From an uncultured Acidobacteriota bacterium (lineage in GTDB: Bacteria > Acidobacteriota > Terriglobia > Terriglobales > Acidobacteriaceae), in NCBI GenBank assembly GCA_903832055.1, contig CAILAC010000002.1:124001-188000 (forward strand): a stretch of 64,000 bases of DNA. Direction: 5' to 3'. The notes under the pieces are model-generated. The model searched no databases and had not been told where the DNA came from. It worked only from the letters and a program-made list of their open reading frames with translations. A program made the position numbers and the translations under genes. Below, piece after piece: positions 1-8,682 of this stretch (its first letter is position 1; each line of letters opens with the position of its first letter).

Positions 1-2
1 TG

Positions 3-1028
3 CTTGGGGGCGCAGCGAAGCCGAGCGGAGCTGATACAGAGACGATGAAGCCGTCTGCGGCCGAGCCAATGGATCATTTGGACCGGATGGCGCTGATCAA
101 AATGGCGAATACACCCAGCGGAAATCGGATTCTGGAGGCGATTCGCAATGCGGTACAGATGCAGCGGGCGACTGCTACAGAAGATGAAGCGGCGCTGCTT
201 CCGATGCGTATCGGTGACAATGAGCGGAGCTTTCGCTTGAGGACCACACCGATGCGGGACTCGGAAGGCCGGCTGCTGGGCACGGTGACAACGCTTGAAG
301 ATGTAACCAGTTTGCAGAAGATTGACCGATTCAAGACGCAGTTCATCGGAGTGGCATCCAGCAAACTGCGCAATCCCCTGTTGCACCTGCGGCGCGGGCT
401 GTATGCGCTGGGCATGGGCTTTGCCGGAGACCTGCGCCCCTTGCAACTGGAATTGATTACGGCGGCGAGCCACGAGGCGCAGAAACTGGATGACCTGATG
501 GCCGACCTGATCGAAGTAGCCGAGCTTGACTCTGGCAAGCGTGAGCCGCAACTGGAAAAGCTGCGCCCTTATGATGAGCTGGTGCAGGCGCGGAATCGCG
601 TCACAGACGATGCGGTGAACAAGGGCATCCGGCTGGAAGTAAAGGCGTTTGCCGACCTCTCCCACATCCAGGCTGACCGGCGTGCAGTGCGGACGATTCT
701 GGATAATCTGCTGAGCAATGCAGTGCGCTTTACGCCCGAGGGCGGTGAAGTGACGCTGGAGGCGGAGGAACGGAAGAAGTTCATCCAATTTACGGTGCGC
801 GACACGGGCAAAGGGATTCCAGCGGAGCGATTGGGAACGATTTTCGATCGTTTCAACGCTTTTTCTGACGGGGGAACAGGGCTTGGGCTGGCGCTGGTGC
901 GGCGGCTGGTCGAGTCGCATGGAGGTCAAATCTCTGTTGAGAGCCGCCTGGGCAATGGGACAACCTTCCGTTTCACGCTGCCCGTAGCGGCGGTGGAAGC
1001 GACGCGGCATCCGGTTGAGGTGGGCTGA
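3..1028 (+). CDS. Sensor histidine kinase, 5' end outside window, phosphoacceptor His replaced
   Basis: The reading frame is open to the left edge of the window, so the true start probably lies outside; the first internal ATG is at 45. Counting from that ATG, residues about 55-90 look like the end of a PAS domain, about 92-160 a HisKA dimerisation helix pair, and about 210-320 an HATPase_c domain. The ATP-binding boxes are intact: N box (ILDNLLSNAVRFTP), G1 (DTGKGIP), F box (IFDRF) and G2 (GGTGLGLAL). The HisKA core reads FIGVASSKLRNPL where the family has F-x-x-x-x-S-H-E-L-R-T-P-L, so Ser106 (codon 360-362) sits at the phosphoacceptor position. It lies 2 bp upstream of a KdpD sensor-domain gene and is probably co-transcribed with it. 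Autophosphorylation on the usual residue is not expected; a regulatory or ATP-sensing role is inference. Confidence 0.85.
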   Translation, partial: LGGAAKPSGADTETMKPSAAEPMDHLDRMALIKMANTPSGNRILEAIRNAVQMQRATATEDEAALLPMRIGDNERSFRLRTTPMRDSEGRLLGTVTTLEDVTSLQKIDRFKTQFIGVASSKLRNPLLHLRRGLYALGMGFAGDLRPLQLELITAASHEAQKLDDLMADLIEVAELDSGKREPQLEKLRPYDELVQARNRVTDDAVNKGIRLEVKAFADLSHIQADRRAVRTILDNLLSNAVRFTPEGGEVTLEAEERKKFIQFTVRDTGKGIPAERLGTIFDRFNAFSDGGTGLGLALVRRLVESHGGQISVESRLGNGTTFRFTLPVAAVEATRHPVEVG

Positions 1029-1030
1029 GC

Positions 1031-2164
1031 ATGGCCGAGATCAAGCTCGAAGAAGTCAGGGAACGCGTCGCAGAACCGGCACGGCTGCGCATCTACATTG
1101 GCGCGGCTCCGGGCGTGGGCAAGACATTTCACATGCTCAATGATGCTCATTTGCTGCGCACGCAGGGCGTCGACATTGTGATCGGCCTGGTCGAGACACA
1201 TGGCCGGGCAGAAACTGCGGCGCAGGTTCGCGATCTGGAAGTGATTCCGCAGCGCGTGATTCCCTACCGGTCAGTTGAGCTGAAAGAGATGGATGTCGAC
1301 GCCATCCTTGAGCGACATCCCCATACGGTCGTGGTGGACGAGCTTGCGCATACCAACGTGCCGGGCAGCAAGAACCGCAAACGCTACGAGGATGTACTGG
1401 AACTGCTGGATGCCGGGATCAATGTGCTGACGGCAGTGAACATCCAGCATCTGGAAACGCTCAATGATGCAGTTGCGCGGTCGGCGAACACGACGATTCG
1501 CGAAACGGTGCCAGACAGCATTCTCAAGCGCGCCGATGAAGTGGTGAACGTAGACGTAACCGTGGATGAACTGCGAGGACGGCTGCGGCAGGGCAAGATC
1601 TATGCGTCTGAGAAAGTGGAGCAATCACTGGCCAACTTCTTTCGCAAGGGCAACCTGAATATGCTTCGCGAGCTGGCGCTGCGCACCACGGCGGAACAGG
1701 TAGGCAGCCGTGCGGCGGAGTATCGTCGCAACCAGGGCCTGGAGCAGGCACCAATCCCGGAGAAGGTAATGGTTTGCCTCTCAACCCGGCCGGGGACGGA
1801 AAAGCTGGTACGCGTGGGCGCACGCGTGGCGGGACGACTCGCGACCAACTGGTATGCGGTGTATGTTGAGAGGCCGGATGAGGACAAGGGCCATGCTGAC
1901 CCGGAGGGATATCAGCGGCTGCAGGATTCACAGAAGATGGCCCGTGACCTCGGCGCGCAGGTGATTACGCTGAAAGACAAGAACGTTGCCGATGCTCTCA
2001 TCCGCTATGCGCAGCAGGAGAGCATTTCGCACGTCGTGTTTGGGCAGTCGGTGCGGTCGCGGTGGGATATTTTGCTGCGCGGGTCTGTGTTGAACCGGTT
2101 CCTGGCTGAGGTGCGGGATGTGACAGTGCAGGTTGTCCCGATGCAGAAGATGACGCGCAAGTAA
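1031..2164 (+). CDS. kdpD: KdpD N-terminal sensor protein (KdpD domain plus Usp domain), no kinase domain
   Basis: The 377-residue protein begins with the KdpD cytoplasmic sensor domain: Walker A GAAPGVGKT near residue 28, then the VVVDELAHTNVPGS and TAVNIQHLETLND motifs typical of KdpD. Residues about 245-370 form a universal-stress-protein-like domain (KVMVCLSTRPGTEKLVR, then a C-terminal VVFGQSVRSRW segment). Full KdpD is about 900 residues, with four membrane helices and a histidine kinase after this part; here the protein stops before them. The ATG is 2 bp after the stop of the preceding kinase gene, so sensor and kinase parts appear to be carried by separate polypeptides. Full KdpD senses potassium limitation and turgor; no kdpABC or kdpE is in the window. 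The family call is firm; the partnership with the upstream kinase is inferred. Confidence 0.88.
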   Translation: MAEIKLEEVRERVAEPARLRIYIGAAPGVGKTFHMLNDAHLLRTQGVDIVIGLVETHGRAETAAQVRDLEVIPQRVIPYRSVELKEMDVDAILERHPHTVVVDELAHTNVPGSKNRKRYEDVLELLDAGINVLTAVNIQHLETLNDAVARSANTTIRETVPDSILKRADEVVNVDVTVDELRGRLRQGKIYASEKVEQSLANFFRKGNLNMLRELALRTTAEQVGSRAAEYRRNQGLEQAPIPEKVMVCLSTRPGTEKLVRVGARVAGRLATNWYAVYVERPDEDKGHADPEGYQRLQDSQKMARDLGAQVITLKDKNVADALIRYAQQESISHVVFGQSVRSRWDILLRGSVLNRFLAEVRDVTVQVVPMQKMTRK

Positions 2165-2167
2165 GGG

Positions 2168-5100
2168 CTACGGCACGGTGAGCGGGCGAATCGCGTGCTG
2201 GTCATCCGTTTGGAAGAGGCCGGTCGGCCCTGCCACCGTCGAAGGCTGCGGACGGAACAGGTAGCGCACGGAGAAACCAGCGCTGACGCTGGTGTAGTTG
2301 CGCGAGTTGTTTGCGCCTGCATTGGCGCCGATGAACCAGTGGTCGCTCATGGCGTAGGCCACCTGACCGCGCAGGTCGTAGTTGGGGCCGACGCTGGTCT
2401 TGGCCGGAAGTGTCGGGTTGTTCTGGGAGACCTCGATGGAGGTGTCGAGGGGATACAGCGGCTCTGAGTTCTGCTGGAAAGCCTGCACGCCGACGCTGCC
2501 AAGCACAGTGTAGTGCCACTTGGTCAGGTAGTGGCCGGTCCAGGTGATGGGCATGTTGGCGAGGAAATAGGCCTGCGGGCTGAAGTAGCCGCCCATGCCG
2601 TAGGTGAAGGCCTGCAGGTTGGTGGTGTAGTGCATGCCAAAGAAGTTGGCGCCCAGATTGAGCGTGCCGTACTCGGGCATTGCGAGGACCCGCCAGTAAG
2701 CGCCCATAGACCCGTCTATGCGTTTGTTCTCCATGACATGGAGGCCCGTGATGTACTGGCCGCCAGCACCCATGTAGAAGCCGGAAGCGAGGTCGCCCCT
2801 GGCAAACTGAATGCCCGCCTGGTTGGCGATCACGCCGCCCCAGACGTTGCCGGGGAAAGACTGGGTCGCTGAACCGGGATCACGGAGGCCGGCGTACGAG
2901 AGCTGGGTATCTTTAACGGAATCACGCACAAAGCTGAAGGTGAGAGGACCGCGGCCTGGCCGCCAACTCGCACGGCCAATGAAGTTGGAAATGAGAAAGC
3001 CCGAGGGGCTATAGCCACCGGCGAAAGCCAGATTGGCAAATGTTAACTGAGCCTCGCCGGCTAGTCCGACAGCGTTTTGCTGCGCGGGAGGAGTGGCCGC
3101 GGCAGCGGTAGAGGAAAGCGTGCCAAATGGCTCGGTGACGATGCCGCTGGTCAACGTGATGAGCGCGTTGCCGTCCGCCTGGCCTGAATCCAGAAAGACA
3201 GGGGTACCGATGAAGGTGAGGCGGGCTGCGGTGCCGAGAGGTACGGAGGCTTCAAAAGTGGCTTCGAGAGAGGTGAGGCTGTCGTAACCGAGCTGGCCGC
3301 TGCGATGCGAAACCGTGCCGTTGCCGCCGAGCCAGGGGCTGTAACCGCCCTCAATGGTGCGTAGCTGCATTTCGGCTTCGTCGCGCGGATTGAGAACCTT
3401 GGTCTGAGGGCGGCGAATGCGGGCCCAGGGTCCACGCAGCGGTGGCAGATTGCGGTCCTGAAGCTCCTGATCGCTGAGGCCTGCGCTGGTGGTGGATTGT
3501 TGGCCCTGCACTGGCGCGTCCGTAACCTCCTGCTGAGGCACGGCGGGCTGCTGTGAGGGCGCGGTGACCAGCGTAGGAACTTCGTTGCCGTTATACGTGG
3601 GCTGTGTCTTGCGGCGCACTTTCTTGCGTTCGAGCTTGGGGGTGCGCGGCTGCGGCTCCTGCTGGGCTTGCTGCTGAGCCGGTGGCTGCGCTTGCTGCTG
3701 GATGGGCGGCTGGGGAACTGGCTCCGACTGAATCTGGGGCGTCTGCTCCTTGTTGGGCTTTTGCGCGGAGTATGCACCGGCGGCTGCGTCCTGCGCCGAT
3801 GGCGTGTACTGAGCGTTATTCAGAGTGCCAGTCTGCTGGGAATTTTGAGCTACCTGCCTCGATGCACCTGTCGAATTCTGTCCGGCGAATGGTTGCGAAG
3901 GATGCGAAGTTCCGGCATTGGCGTTTGAAAGATAGCGAATCGAGAAACCCTGAGTGAGCTGCGAATCGGTCTGGTCGACCAGCATGGCCTGCGCCTGAGC
4001 CGCTTCCGGATTCATGGGCTGGGCGGAGAGGCGGAGTCCAGTGGGATAACTGGAGTCACTCGCGAGGGCTGGAGACTGAGGTGCCTGATTTGGGATTGCG
4101 GTTCGCGCAGGCGGCAAGGGCCGTGAAAGAGTCTCGGCAATGGAATTTCCCGGTTGCGCTTTCTGCACTGGGAAGCTCTGTTGCATCAGGACAGGGTTGT
4201 TGGACCTGCTGGCAGGTTGCGCCGTATGAGCTGGCACGGGGTAGGTGCCCTCAGTGCTGGTGACACTTTCACCCGTAGCGGGCAAATGCATCCGGCCCGT
4301 GTAGCTTACCGGGCCGGAGTCAGTCTTCCTGCTTGTATTTCCTGGTGTATTCGCTGAACTTGATTTACTCGGTGCCCGAGCTGGTGGGGCTGCACTTCCA
4401 GCGCGATTCGTCGGTGCCGGTAGCTTTGTCGGAACCGTACTCGGATTTGTCGATGGCCTTGTCAGTTCAGAGAAAGGAAGTGGGGCGCTGGTCGAAGTCG
4501 GTACGGGATAGACCGGCATGGTGCGTGGAAGGCTTCGCTGTGAATCACTTTGTGGAGTCAGCGGAACCGGAGCACCGGGGTCAAAGGGGTCCTTGCCGTA
4601 ACTTGGCAGAGTTGGCAATTTGGCCCCGCGGCTGTTCCGGTCAGCGGGCTCGGCGTCAGGATTGAGCAGGTGCGCCAGATCATTGGGCGTGGCAGCGCGG
4701 CTGTTGGGCTTTTCAGGATCGGGATGCACCAGCTCATGCGCCAGCTTGTCGGCGGCGCTGACGGTGGGCATGGCAGCGATGGAGGCACGCCAGTAGTCTG
4801 CGGCACCTCCGTTATCTCCGCGAGACTGCTCGAAGCGGGCTGCGGATGCCAGGATTGCAGAATCATGCGGATAGCGATCGAGGGCCTGGCGGAGCCAATC
4901 CTCGGCCTGCCCTTTGTCGTTGGCTGTAAGGGCTGCGCTGATGGCCCCCTGGAAGTCTCCCGCTGATGCGTCTTGGAAGTCGATCGACTTGTAAAGTGCG
5001 AGGGCGTCTTTGGTTTTGCCGGCCTTGAGATAACCGCCAGCTACGGCCTTGCGCACGCCGAGATTGTCAGGAAACGCCTGAGCAGCGGCATCGAGGATGT

Positions 5101-7495
5101 CGATGGCGCGGGAGGGGAAGCCATTTTCAAACGCAAGCGTGGCGCGACGAACGCTCCAGTTGGCCCACAGGCCCTGGATGGTTTCGCGCTGCTCGTTGGT
5201 AAGGTCTTCACGCGATCCGAGGCGCATCAGTGCCGGGTAAAGTGCTCGGTCGTTGAACGTGTTGTAGAGCAGGTAGGCGCTCTGAATCTCAACGTCGGCT
5301 GGGGGCGTCTGGTGCAGCAACTCATAGTGCTTTTGCACACGATTGAAGATGGCGACGGCGTTGACAGTGTCGCCTGCGCCCGCGTACAGGCTGGCTTCGC
5401 TCTGTTCAAACTGGACATCGGTCTCAAGTTGCTTGCGGATATCCGGCGAGATGAGCTTGATTTCCTGCAGGGCCTCGGCGTTGCGATTGGTGGATTGCAG
5501 GGTGCCGATGAGGCCGCGCCATGCATCGATGTTGTCAGGATGCGCCTCGAGAATCTGGTGATAGAGGGCGTAGGCCTGGGCCGTGTCATTCCGCTGCAGA
5601 TAGATGGAGGCGAGCTGAATCTGCAGATTGAGTGCGGGCTGTCCGCCAGCTTTGATCTGGATTTGAGCAGAGCGCTCAAGCAAGCCCTGGGCAATTTCAA
5701 ACTGGTTTGATTGCTGGTAGATCGAACCCAGCATGGAGAGGAAACCGGGGTCGGTGAGTGCCGCGTCGTAGGTGGCGGGCGGCATTTTCTGCACCAGATC
5801 GATGGCGTCCTTGTCCATTCCCAACTGATGGTCAGCGGTTACCAGACCCATCCAAGCATTGAGATTGTCAGTTTCGTCGTTGAGTACCTGCTTGTAGATC
5901 TCAGCGGCCTGGTCGTAGCGCTTGGCCTGCATCAGAATGCCCGCGTACTGGAGGCGAGTTCCGGTTTTAAGCTGTGCCCCGTTGTCAGGGAAAGGCAGTG
6001 CCAGCGCCTGCGCCAGAACTTTTTGCGCCTCGCCATCGCGCCCGGTAGCCGAATAGATGCTGGCCAGGGTCCGCAGCATGTCAGGGTCCTGGTTCATCGT
6101 AGCTTTGACTGAGCCAGGGAAGCGATTGAGAATAGCCAGCGCCTCGGTGTTCTTGTTGTCACGGGCATAGGAGAGGAACAGGCCGCGCCAGGCATCCGAG
6201 TTTGTCGGTTGGACCTTGACGATCTGCTGGTAGAGGTCAGCGGCGGCGGCATACTGCTGATTTTTGGTGTAGACGCCTGCAAGGCCGTTCAGGGCTTCAG
6301 GGCTGCGTGGGCGCATCTCCAGTGCGGCTTTGTATTTCTCCGTGGCGACGTCGAGTTGATTGACATCAAAGGCCAGGGAAGCCTCGCCCATGGTGAACCA
6401 GAATCGGGATGTAGCCAAGCCCTCGGTGACTGAGCGATCACGGAAGCCGTTTTCCTCAGCCTGAACAAGGTAGCTGATGGCTGCAGCGAAGTTGTTTTGC
6501 TGCATGCGGAGGAAGCCCATGCCTGCCGCTGCGCGAGCGTCCTTTTCATCGCGGTCTAGCATGGCCTGAAAGCGGGTCTCGGCTTCCTGTAGATGGTGTG
6601 CGTTCAGGGCGGCAAAGGCCTCTCGCTCTTCAGGAGTGCGAGCGATGCCGGCGTTCATCTCGGCCAGCTTGGCTTCGTTCTCTTTGAGGCGGTCTGCCAG
6701 CTCAGTGTCTTTGGGATGGCTCTTCAGATACTCGCGCAGTTCAGCGGCTGAGGTTGGATTGGATGAATCCCAGATGAGCGCCTGGCGGAGAGAGTTTTCA
6801 GCATCTGAATCCTTTGAGTGCTCATGGAGGATCTTGATGCCTTCGGCGCGGGTCTTGGCGTCGTAGGTGAGCATACGGCCAAGGGTCACGATGAAACGGG
6901 GATCTCCGGGGTTGCGGGCAGCCAGTGCGCGCATGGCGGTGAGAGCTTCAGTCTTGCCGTTGGGTGTGCCGTAGAGCGTTTCGTAGTAAGCCAGGGCAAT
7001 GTCGCCATCGGGAGGATGGCTACCGTAGTACTCGCGATAGATGCGCATGGCGGCTTCAGGATTGCCGGCCTTGGCGAGAGCTCCGGCCTGACCGAGGCGC
7101 ACGTCGCGAGTCTTGTTGCTGGTGAGGCCTTGGATCTTGCCGATATTGGGGTCGCTGGGATTGATGCGCCGCAGCTTGTCGAGCGCTTCGTCAGAGGCGG
7201 TCGAGTTACCGCTCAGGCGATAATCGCGGGCTACACCCCCGAGGGCGAGCGCATTGTTTGGATCCGAAAGCAGAATCTGCTGCCAGACCTGCACGGCGAT
7301 GTCGGGGCGGCCGCGGGATTCCAGGGCTTGCGCCTTCTCAATCAGTGCCTTTTCTGCGTCGCTGGGCTTGGGCGTCTGCGCAGAGGCTGGAATGGTGGCC
7401 AGACACAGGCCGGTCAGCACGCTCAAACAGGCGAGTGCTTTGACGTTTTCGAAGATGAACTTGCTCTGTTGTTTTCGCTGCATTAGCGAGACCAT
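2168..7495 (-). CDS. bcsC: Cellulose synthase operon protein C (BcsC): TPR periplasmic scaffold and outer-membrane porin
   Basis: BcsC exports the cellulose chain across the outer membrane. The 1775-residue product has a signal peptide (hydrophobic core LACLSVLTGLCLATIPASAQ), tandem TPR repeats from about 50 to 925 (many A-x-G-L-x-x-x-Y and W-x-G-L patterns), a Pro/Gln/Ser-rich low-complexity tract from about 930 to 1350, and a C-terminal BcsC beta-barrel from about 1380. E. coli BcsC is about 1150 residues, so this one is much longer, mainly because of the central tract. It is the last gene of the cellulose operon. The ATG used here overlaps the end of bcsZ by 13 bp; a second ATG at 7483 forms a TAATG junction with the bcsZ stop like the one between bcsAB and bcsZ, and is an equally good start. 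Confidence 0.93.
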   Translation of the reverse strand: MVSLMQRKQQSKFIFENVKALACLSVLTGLCLATIPASAQTPKPSDAEKALIEKAQALESRGRPDIAVQVWQQILLSDPNNALALGGVARDYRLSGNSTASDEALDKLRRINPSDPNIGKIQGLTSNKTRDVRLGQAGALAKAGNPEAAMRIYREYYGSHPPDGDIALAYYETLYGTPNGKTEALTAMRALAARNPGDPRFIVTLGRMLTYDAKTRAEGIKILHEHSKDSDAENSLRQALIWDSSNPTSAAELREYLKSHPKDTELADRLKENEAKLAEMNAGIARTPEEREAFAALNAHHLQEAETRFQAMLDRDEKDARAAAGMGFLRMQQNNFAAAISYLVQAEENGFRDRSVTEGLATSRFWFTMGEASLAFDVNQLDVATEKYKAALEMRPRSPEALNGLAGVYTKNQQYAAAADLYQQIVKVQPTNSDAWRGLFLSYARDNKNTEALAILNRFPGSVKATMNQDPDMLRTLASIYSATGRDGEAQKVLAQALALPFPDNGAQLKTGTRLQYAGILMQAKRYDQAAEIYKQVLNDETDNLNAWMGLVTADHQLGMDKDAIDLVQKMPPATYDAALTDPGFLSMLGSIYQQSNQFEIAQGLLERSAQIQIKAGGQPALNLQIQLASIYLQRNDTAQAYALYHQILEAHPDNIDAWRGLIGTLQSTNRNAEALQEIKLISPDIRKQLETDVQFEQSEASLYAGAGDTVNAVAIFNRVQKHYELLHQTPPADVEIQSAYLLYNTFNDRALYPALMRLGSREDLTNEQRETIQGLWANWSVRRATLAFENGFPSRAIDILDAAAQAFPDNLGVRKAVAGGYLKAGKTKDALALYKSIDFQDASAGDFQGAISAALTANDKGQAEDWLRQALDRYPHDSAILASAARFEQSRGDNGGAADYWRASIAAMPTVSAADKLAHELVHPDPEKPNSRAATPNDLAHLLNPDAEPADRNSRGAKLPTLPSYGKDPFDPGAPVPLTPQSDSQRSLPRTMPVYPVPTSTSAPLPFSELTRPSTNPSTVPTKLPAPTNRAGSAAPPARAPSKSSSANTPGNTSRKTDSGPVSYTGRMHLPATGESVTSTEGTYPVPAHTAQPASRSNNPVLMQQSFPVQKAQPGNSIAETLSRPLPPARTAIPNQAPQSPALASDSSYPTGLRLSAQPMNPEAAQAQAMLVDQTDSQLTQGFSIRYLSNANAGTSHPSQPFAGQNSTGASRQVAQNSQQTGTLNNAQYTPSAQDAAAGAYSAQKPNKEQTPQIQSEPVPQPPIQQQAQPPAQQQAQQEPQPRTPKLERKKVRRKTQPTYNGNEVPTLVTAPSQQPAVPQQEVTDAPVQGQQSTTSAGLSDQELQDRNLPPLRGPWARIRRPQTKVLNPRDEAEMQLRTIEGGYSPWLGGNGTVSHRSGQLGYDSLTSLEATFEASVPLGTAARLTFIGTPVFLDSGQADGNALITLTSGIVTEPFGTLSSTAAAATPPAQQNAVGLAGEAQLTFANLAFAGGYSPSGFLISNFIGRASWRPGRGPLTFSFVRDSVKDTQLSYAGLRDPGSATQSFPGNVWGGVIANQAGIQFARGDLASGFYMGAGGQYITGLHVMENKRIDGSMGAYWRVLAMPEYGTLNLGANFFGMHYTTNLQAFTYGMGGYFSPQAYFLANMPITWTGHYLTKWHYTVLGSVGVQAFQQNSEPLYPLDTSIEVSQNNPTLPAKTSVGPNYDLRGQVAYAMSDHWFIGANAGANNSRNYTSVSAGFSVRYLFRPQPSTVAGPTGLFQTDDQHAIRPLTVP

Positions 7496-8682
7496 CGTAC
7501 TAGCAAATCCCCATTGGCTCCAAACTGAAACCGCTTCTCGATCCAGCCGCTGCCGAAGAGTATCAAATTCTGATCGTAATACGTCGGGCTGGTTCCATAC
7601 AGATTTGATTTTTCATCAAGTTGCGATCGTATACGCACCAGCTGTTGGGCAAAAGCAGATTCTGAAGAACTGCTGCGCAAATAGGGCAAAAGAGCCGCTG
7701 AAAATCCCACCGGGCCATCGCCGTTGAGGGGTACGCCTTCGCCTGTGACCTTCTCTGGAGGAGCTCCGTGGCGCTCGACATACATCTTCATTCCCTGAAT
7801 CCAGCTCATCATCCGGCTCTTGAGCGGGCTCGAGTCAGAAAGCATGCCCGCCCAGAGATAGACGCGGATGGCATCGTAACTGCCCAGGGCGCTCGCATCT
7901 TTTTTTCCGGAGAGGAGGCAGGGCGTGAATCCCTCCCCCGGGGTGTAGGAAACCCAATCCATGGCAAAGCCTGCGCGCGTGCTGCGGCCCATCAGCGCAG
8001 GCACCGTGGCTGCCACGTCGGCCCACGGACCGGCTGGGTCAACTACCGCCATCCGCTCCAACAGGAAGACAGGAGTGTAGCTCGGATTCAGTACCCATGA
8101 GCGCTGCGAATGAAAGCCGGTCGGTCCGGGGAGCAGCACCGGGCCAAAGCCGGGAATATCGGTGACCTCGCGCCGCGCAATATTGGCTGCCATCTGACGA
8201 CCAAGGCCTGCGTAGTGGTGGTCGTTCCACAAGCGGCCTGCTTCGATCAGGTCGTAGGCGATCCAGAGATCTGAGTCGGAAGCGGAGTTTGGGTCCATGA
8301 CGCCCCAGTGCCCGTCCTTGGTGCGTCCCCAACTCCAGGCCGGGAGGTGCCCGCCCATATCGCCACCCGCCAGGTTGCTCTGGGTCCAGCTAAGGAGCTT
8401 TTCAAAATGCGCCCGATCATCGTTGACCAGCGCGAAAAACATGGCATAGCTCTGGCCTTCAGACGTAGTGCGGTCGCCCGCCATCGGGTCAATAACGCGG
8501 CCATCAGCGCTGATGAAGCGGCTGCTGTAGGCCTGCCACAGGCGGGCGTGATCCGGCTGAGGGGGCACCTGGGCAGAACCTCTTCCCTGCCCTACAAAAG
8601 CCGGTATCCAAGCAGAAAGACACGCCGCCAAACAAGTCAGCATTCGTGCCACGTACCCAGCTTGCGGTCGTTTGGCGGCCAT
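7483..8682 (-). CDS. bcsZ: Periplasmic endo-1,4-beta-glucanase, GH8 (BcsZ)
   Basis: BcsZ is the periplasmic cellulase of bacterial cellulose operons that trims or untangles nascent glucan. The 399-residue protein has an N-terminal signal peptide (LTCLAACLSAWIPAFVGQ region). The GH8 domain contains TTSEGQSYAM with the predicted general acid Glu75, and ASDSDLWIAYDL at about 134-145, which matches the GH8 signature segment. Length agrees with the family (about 370-400). Its ATG overlaps the bcsAB stop codon in a TAATG arrangement, indicating translational coupling, and its own stop overlaps bcsC. Confidence 0.94.
   Translation of the reverse strand: MAAKRPQAGYVARMLTCLAACLSAWIPAFVGQGRGSAQVPPQPDHARLWQAYSSRFISADGRVIDPMAGDRTTSEGQSYAMFFALVNDDRAHFEKLLSWTQSNLAGGDMGGHLPAWSWGRTKDGHWGVMDPNSASDSDLWIAYDLIEAGRLWNDHHYAGLGRQMAANIARREVTDIPGFGPVLLPGPTGFHSQRSWVLNPSYTPVFLLERMAVVDPAGPWADVAATVPALMGRSTRAGFAMDWVSYTPGEGFTPCLLSGKKDASALGSYDAIRVYLWAGMLSDSSPLKSRMMSWIQGMKMYVERHGAPPEKVTGEGVPLNGDGPVGFSAALLPYLRSSSSESAFAQQLVRIRSQLDEKSNLYGTSPTYYDQNLILFGSGWIEKRFQFGANGDLLVRWSR

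Noticed and set aside
2164-2168. Terminator between the convergent kdpD-like and bcsC genes
   Set aside because: The stop codons are only 3 bp apart and I see no hairpin with a T-run in either gene end.
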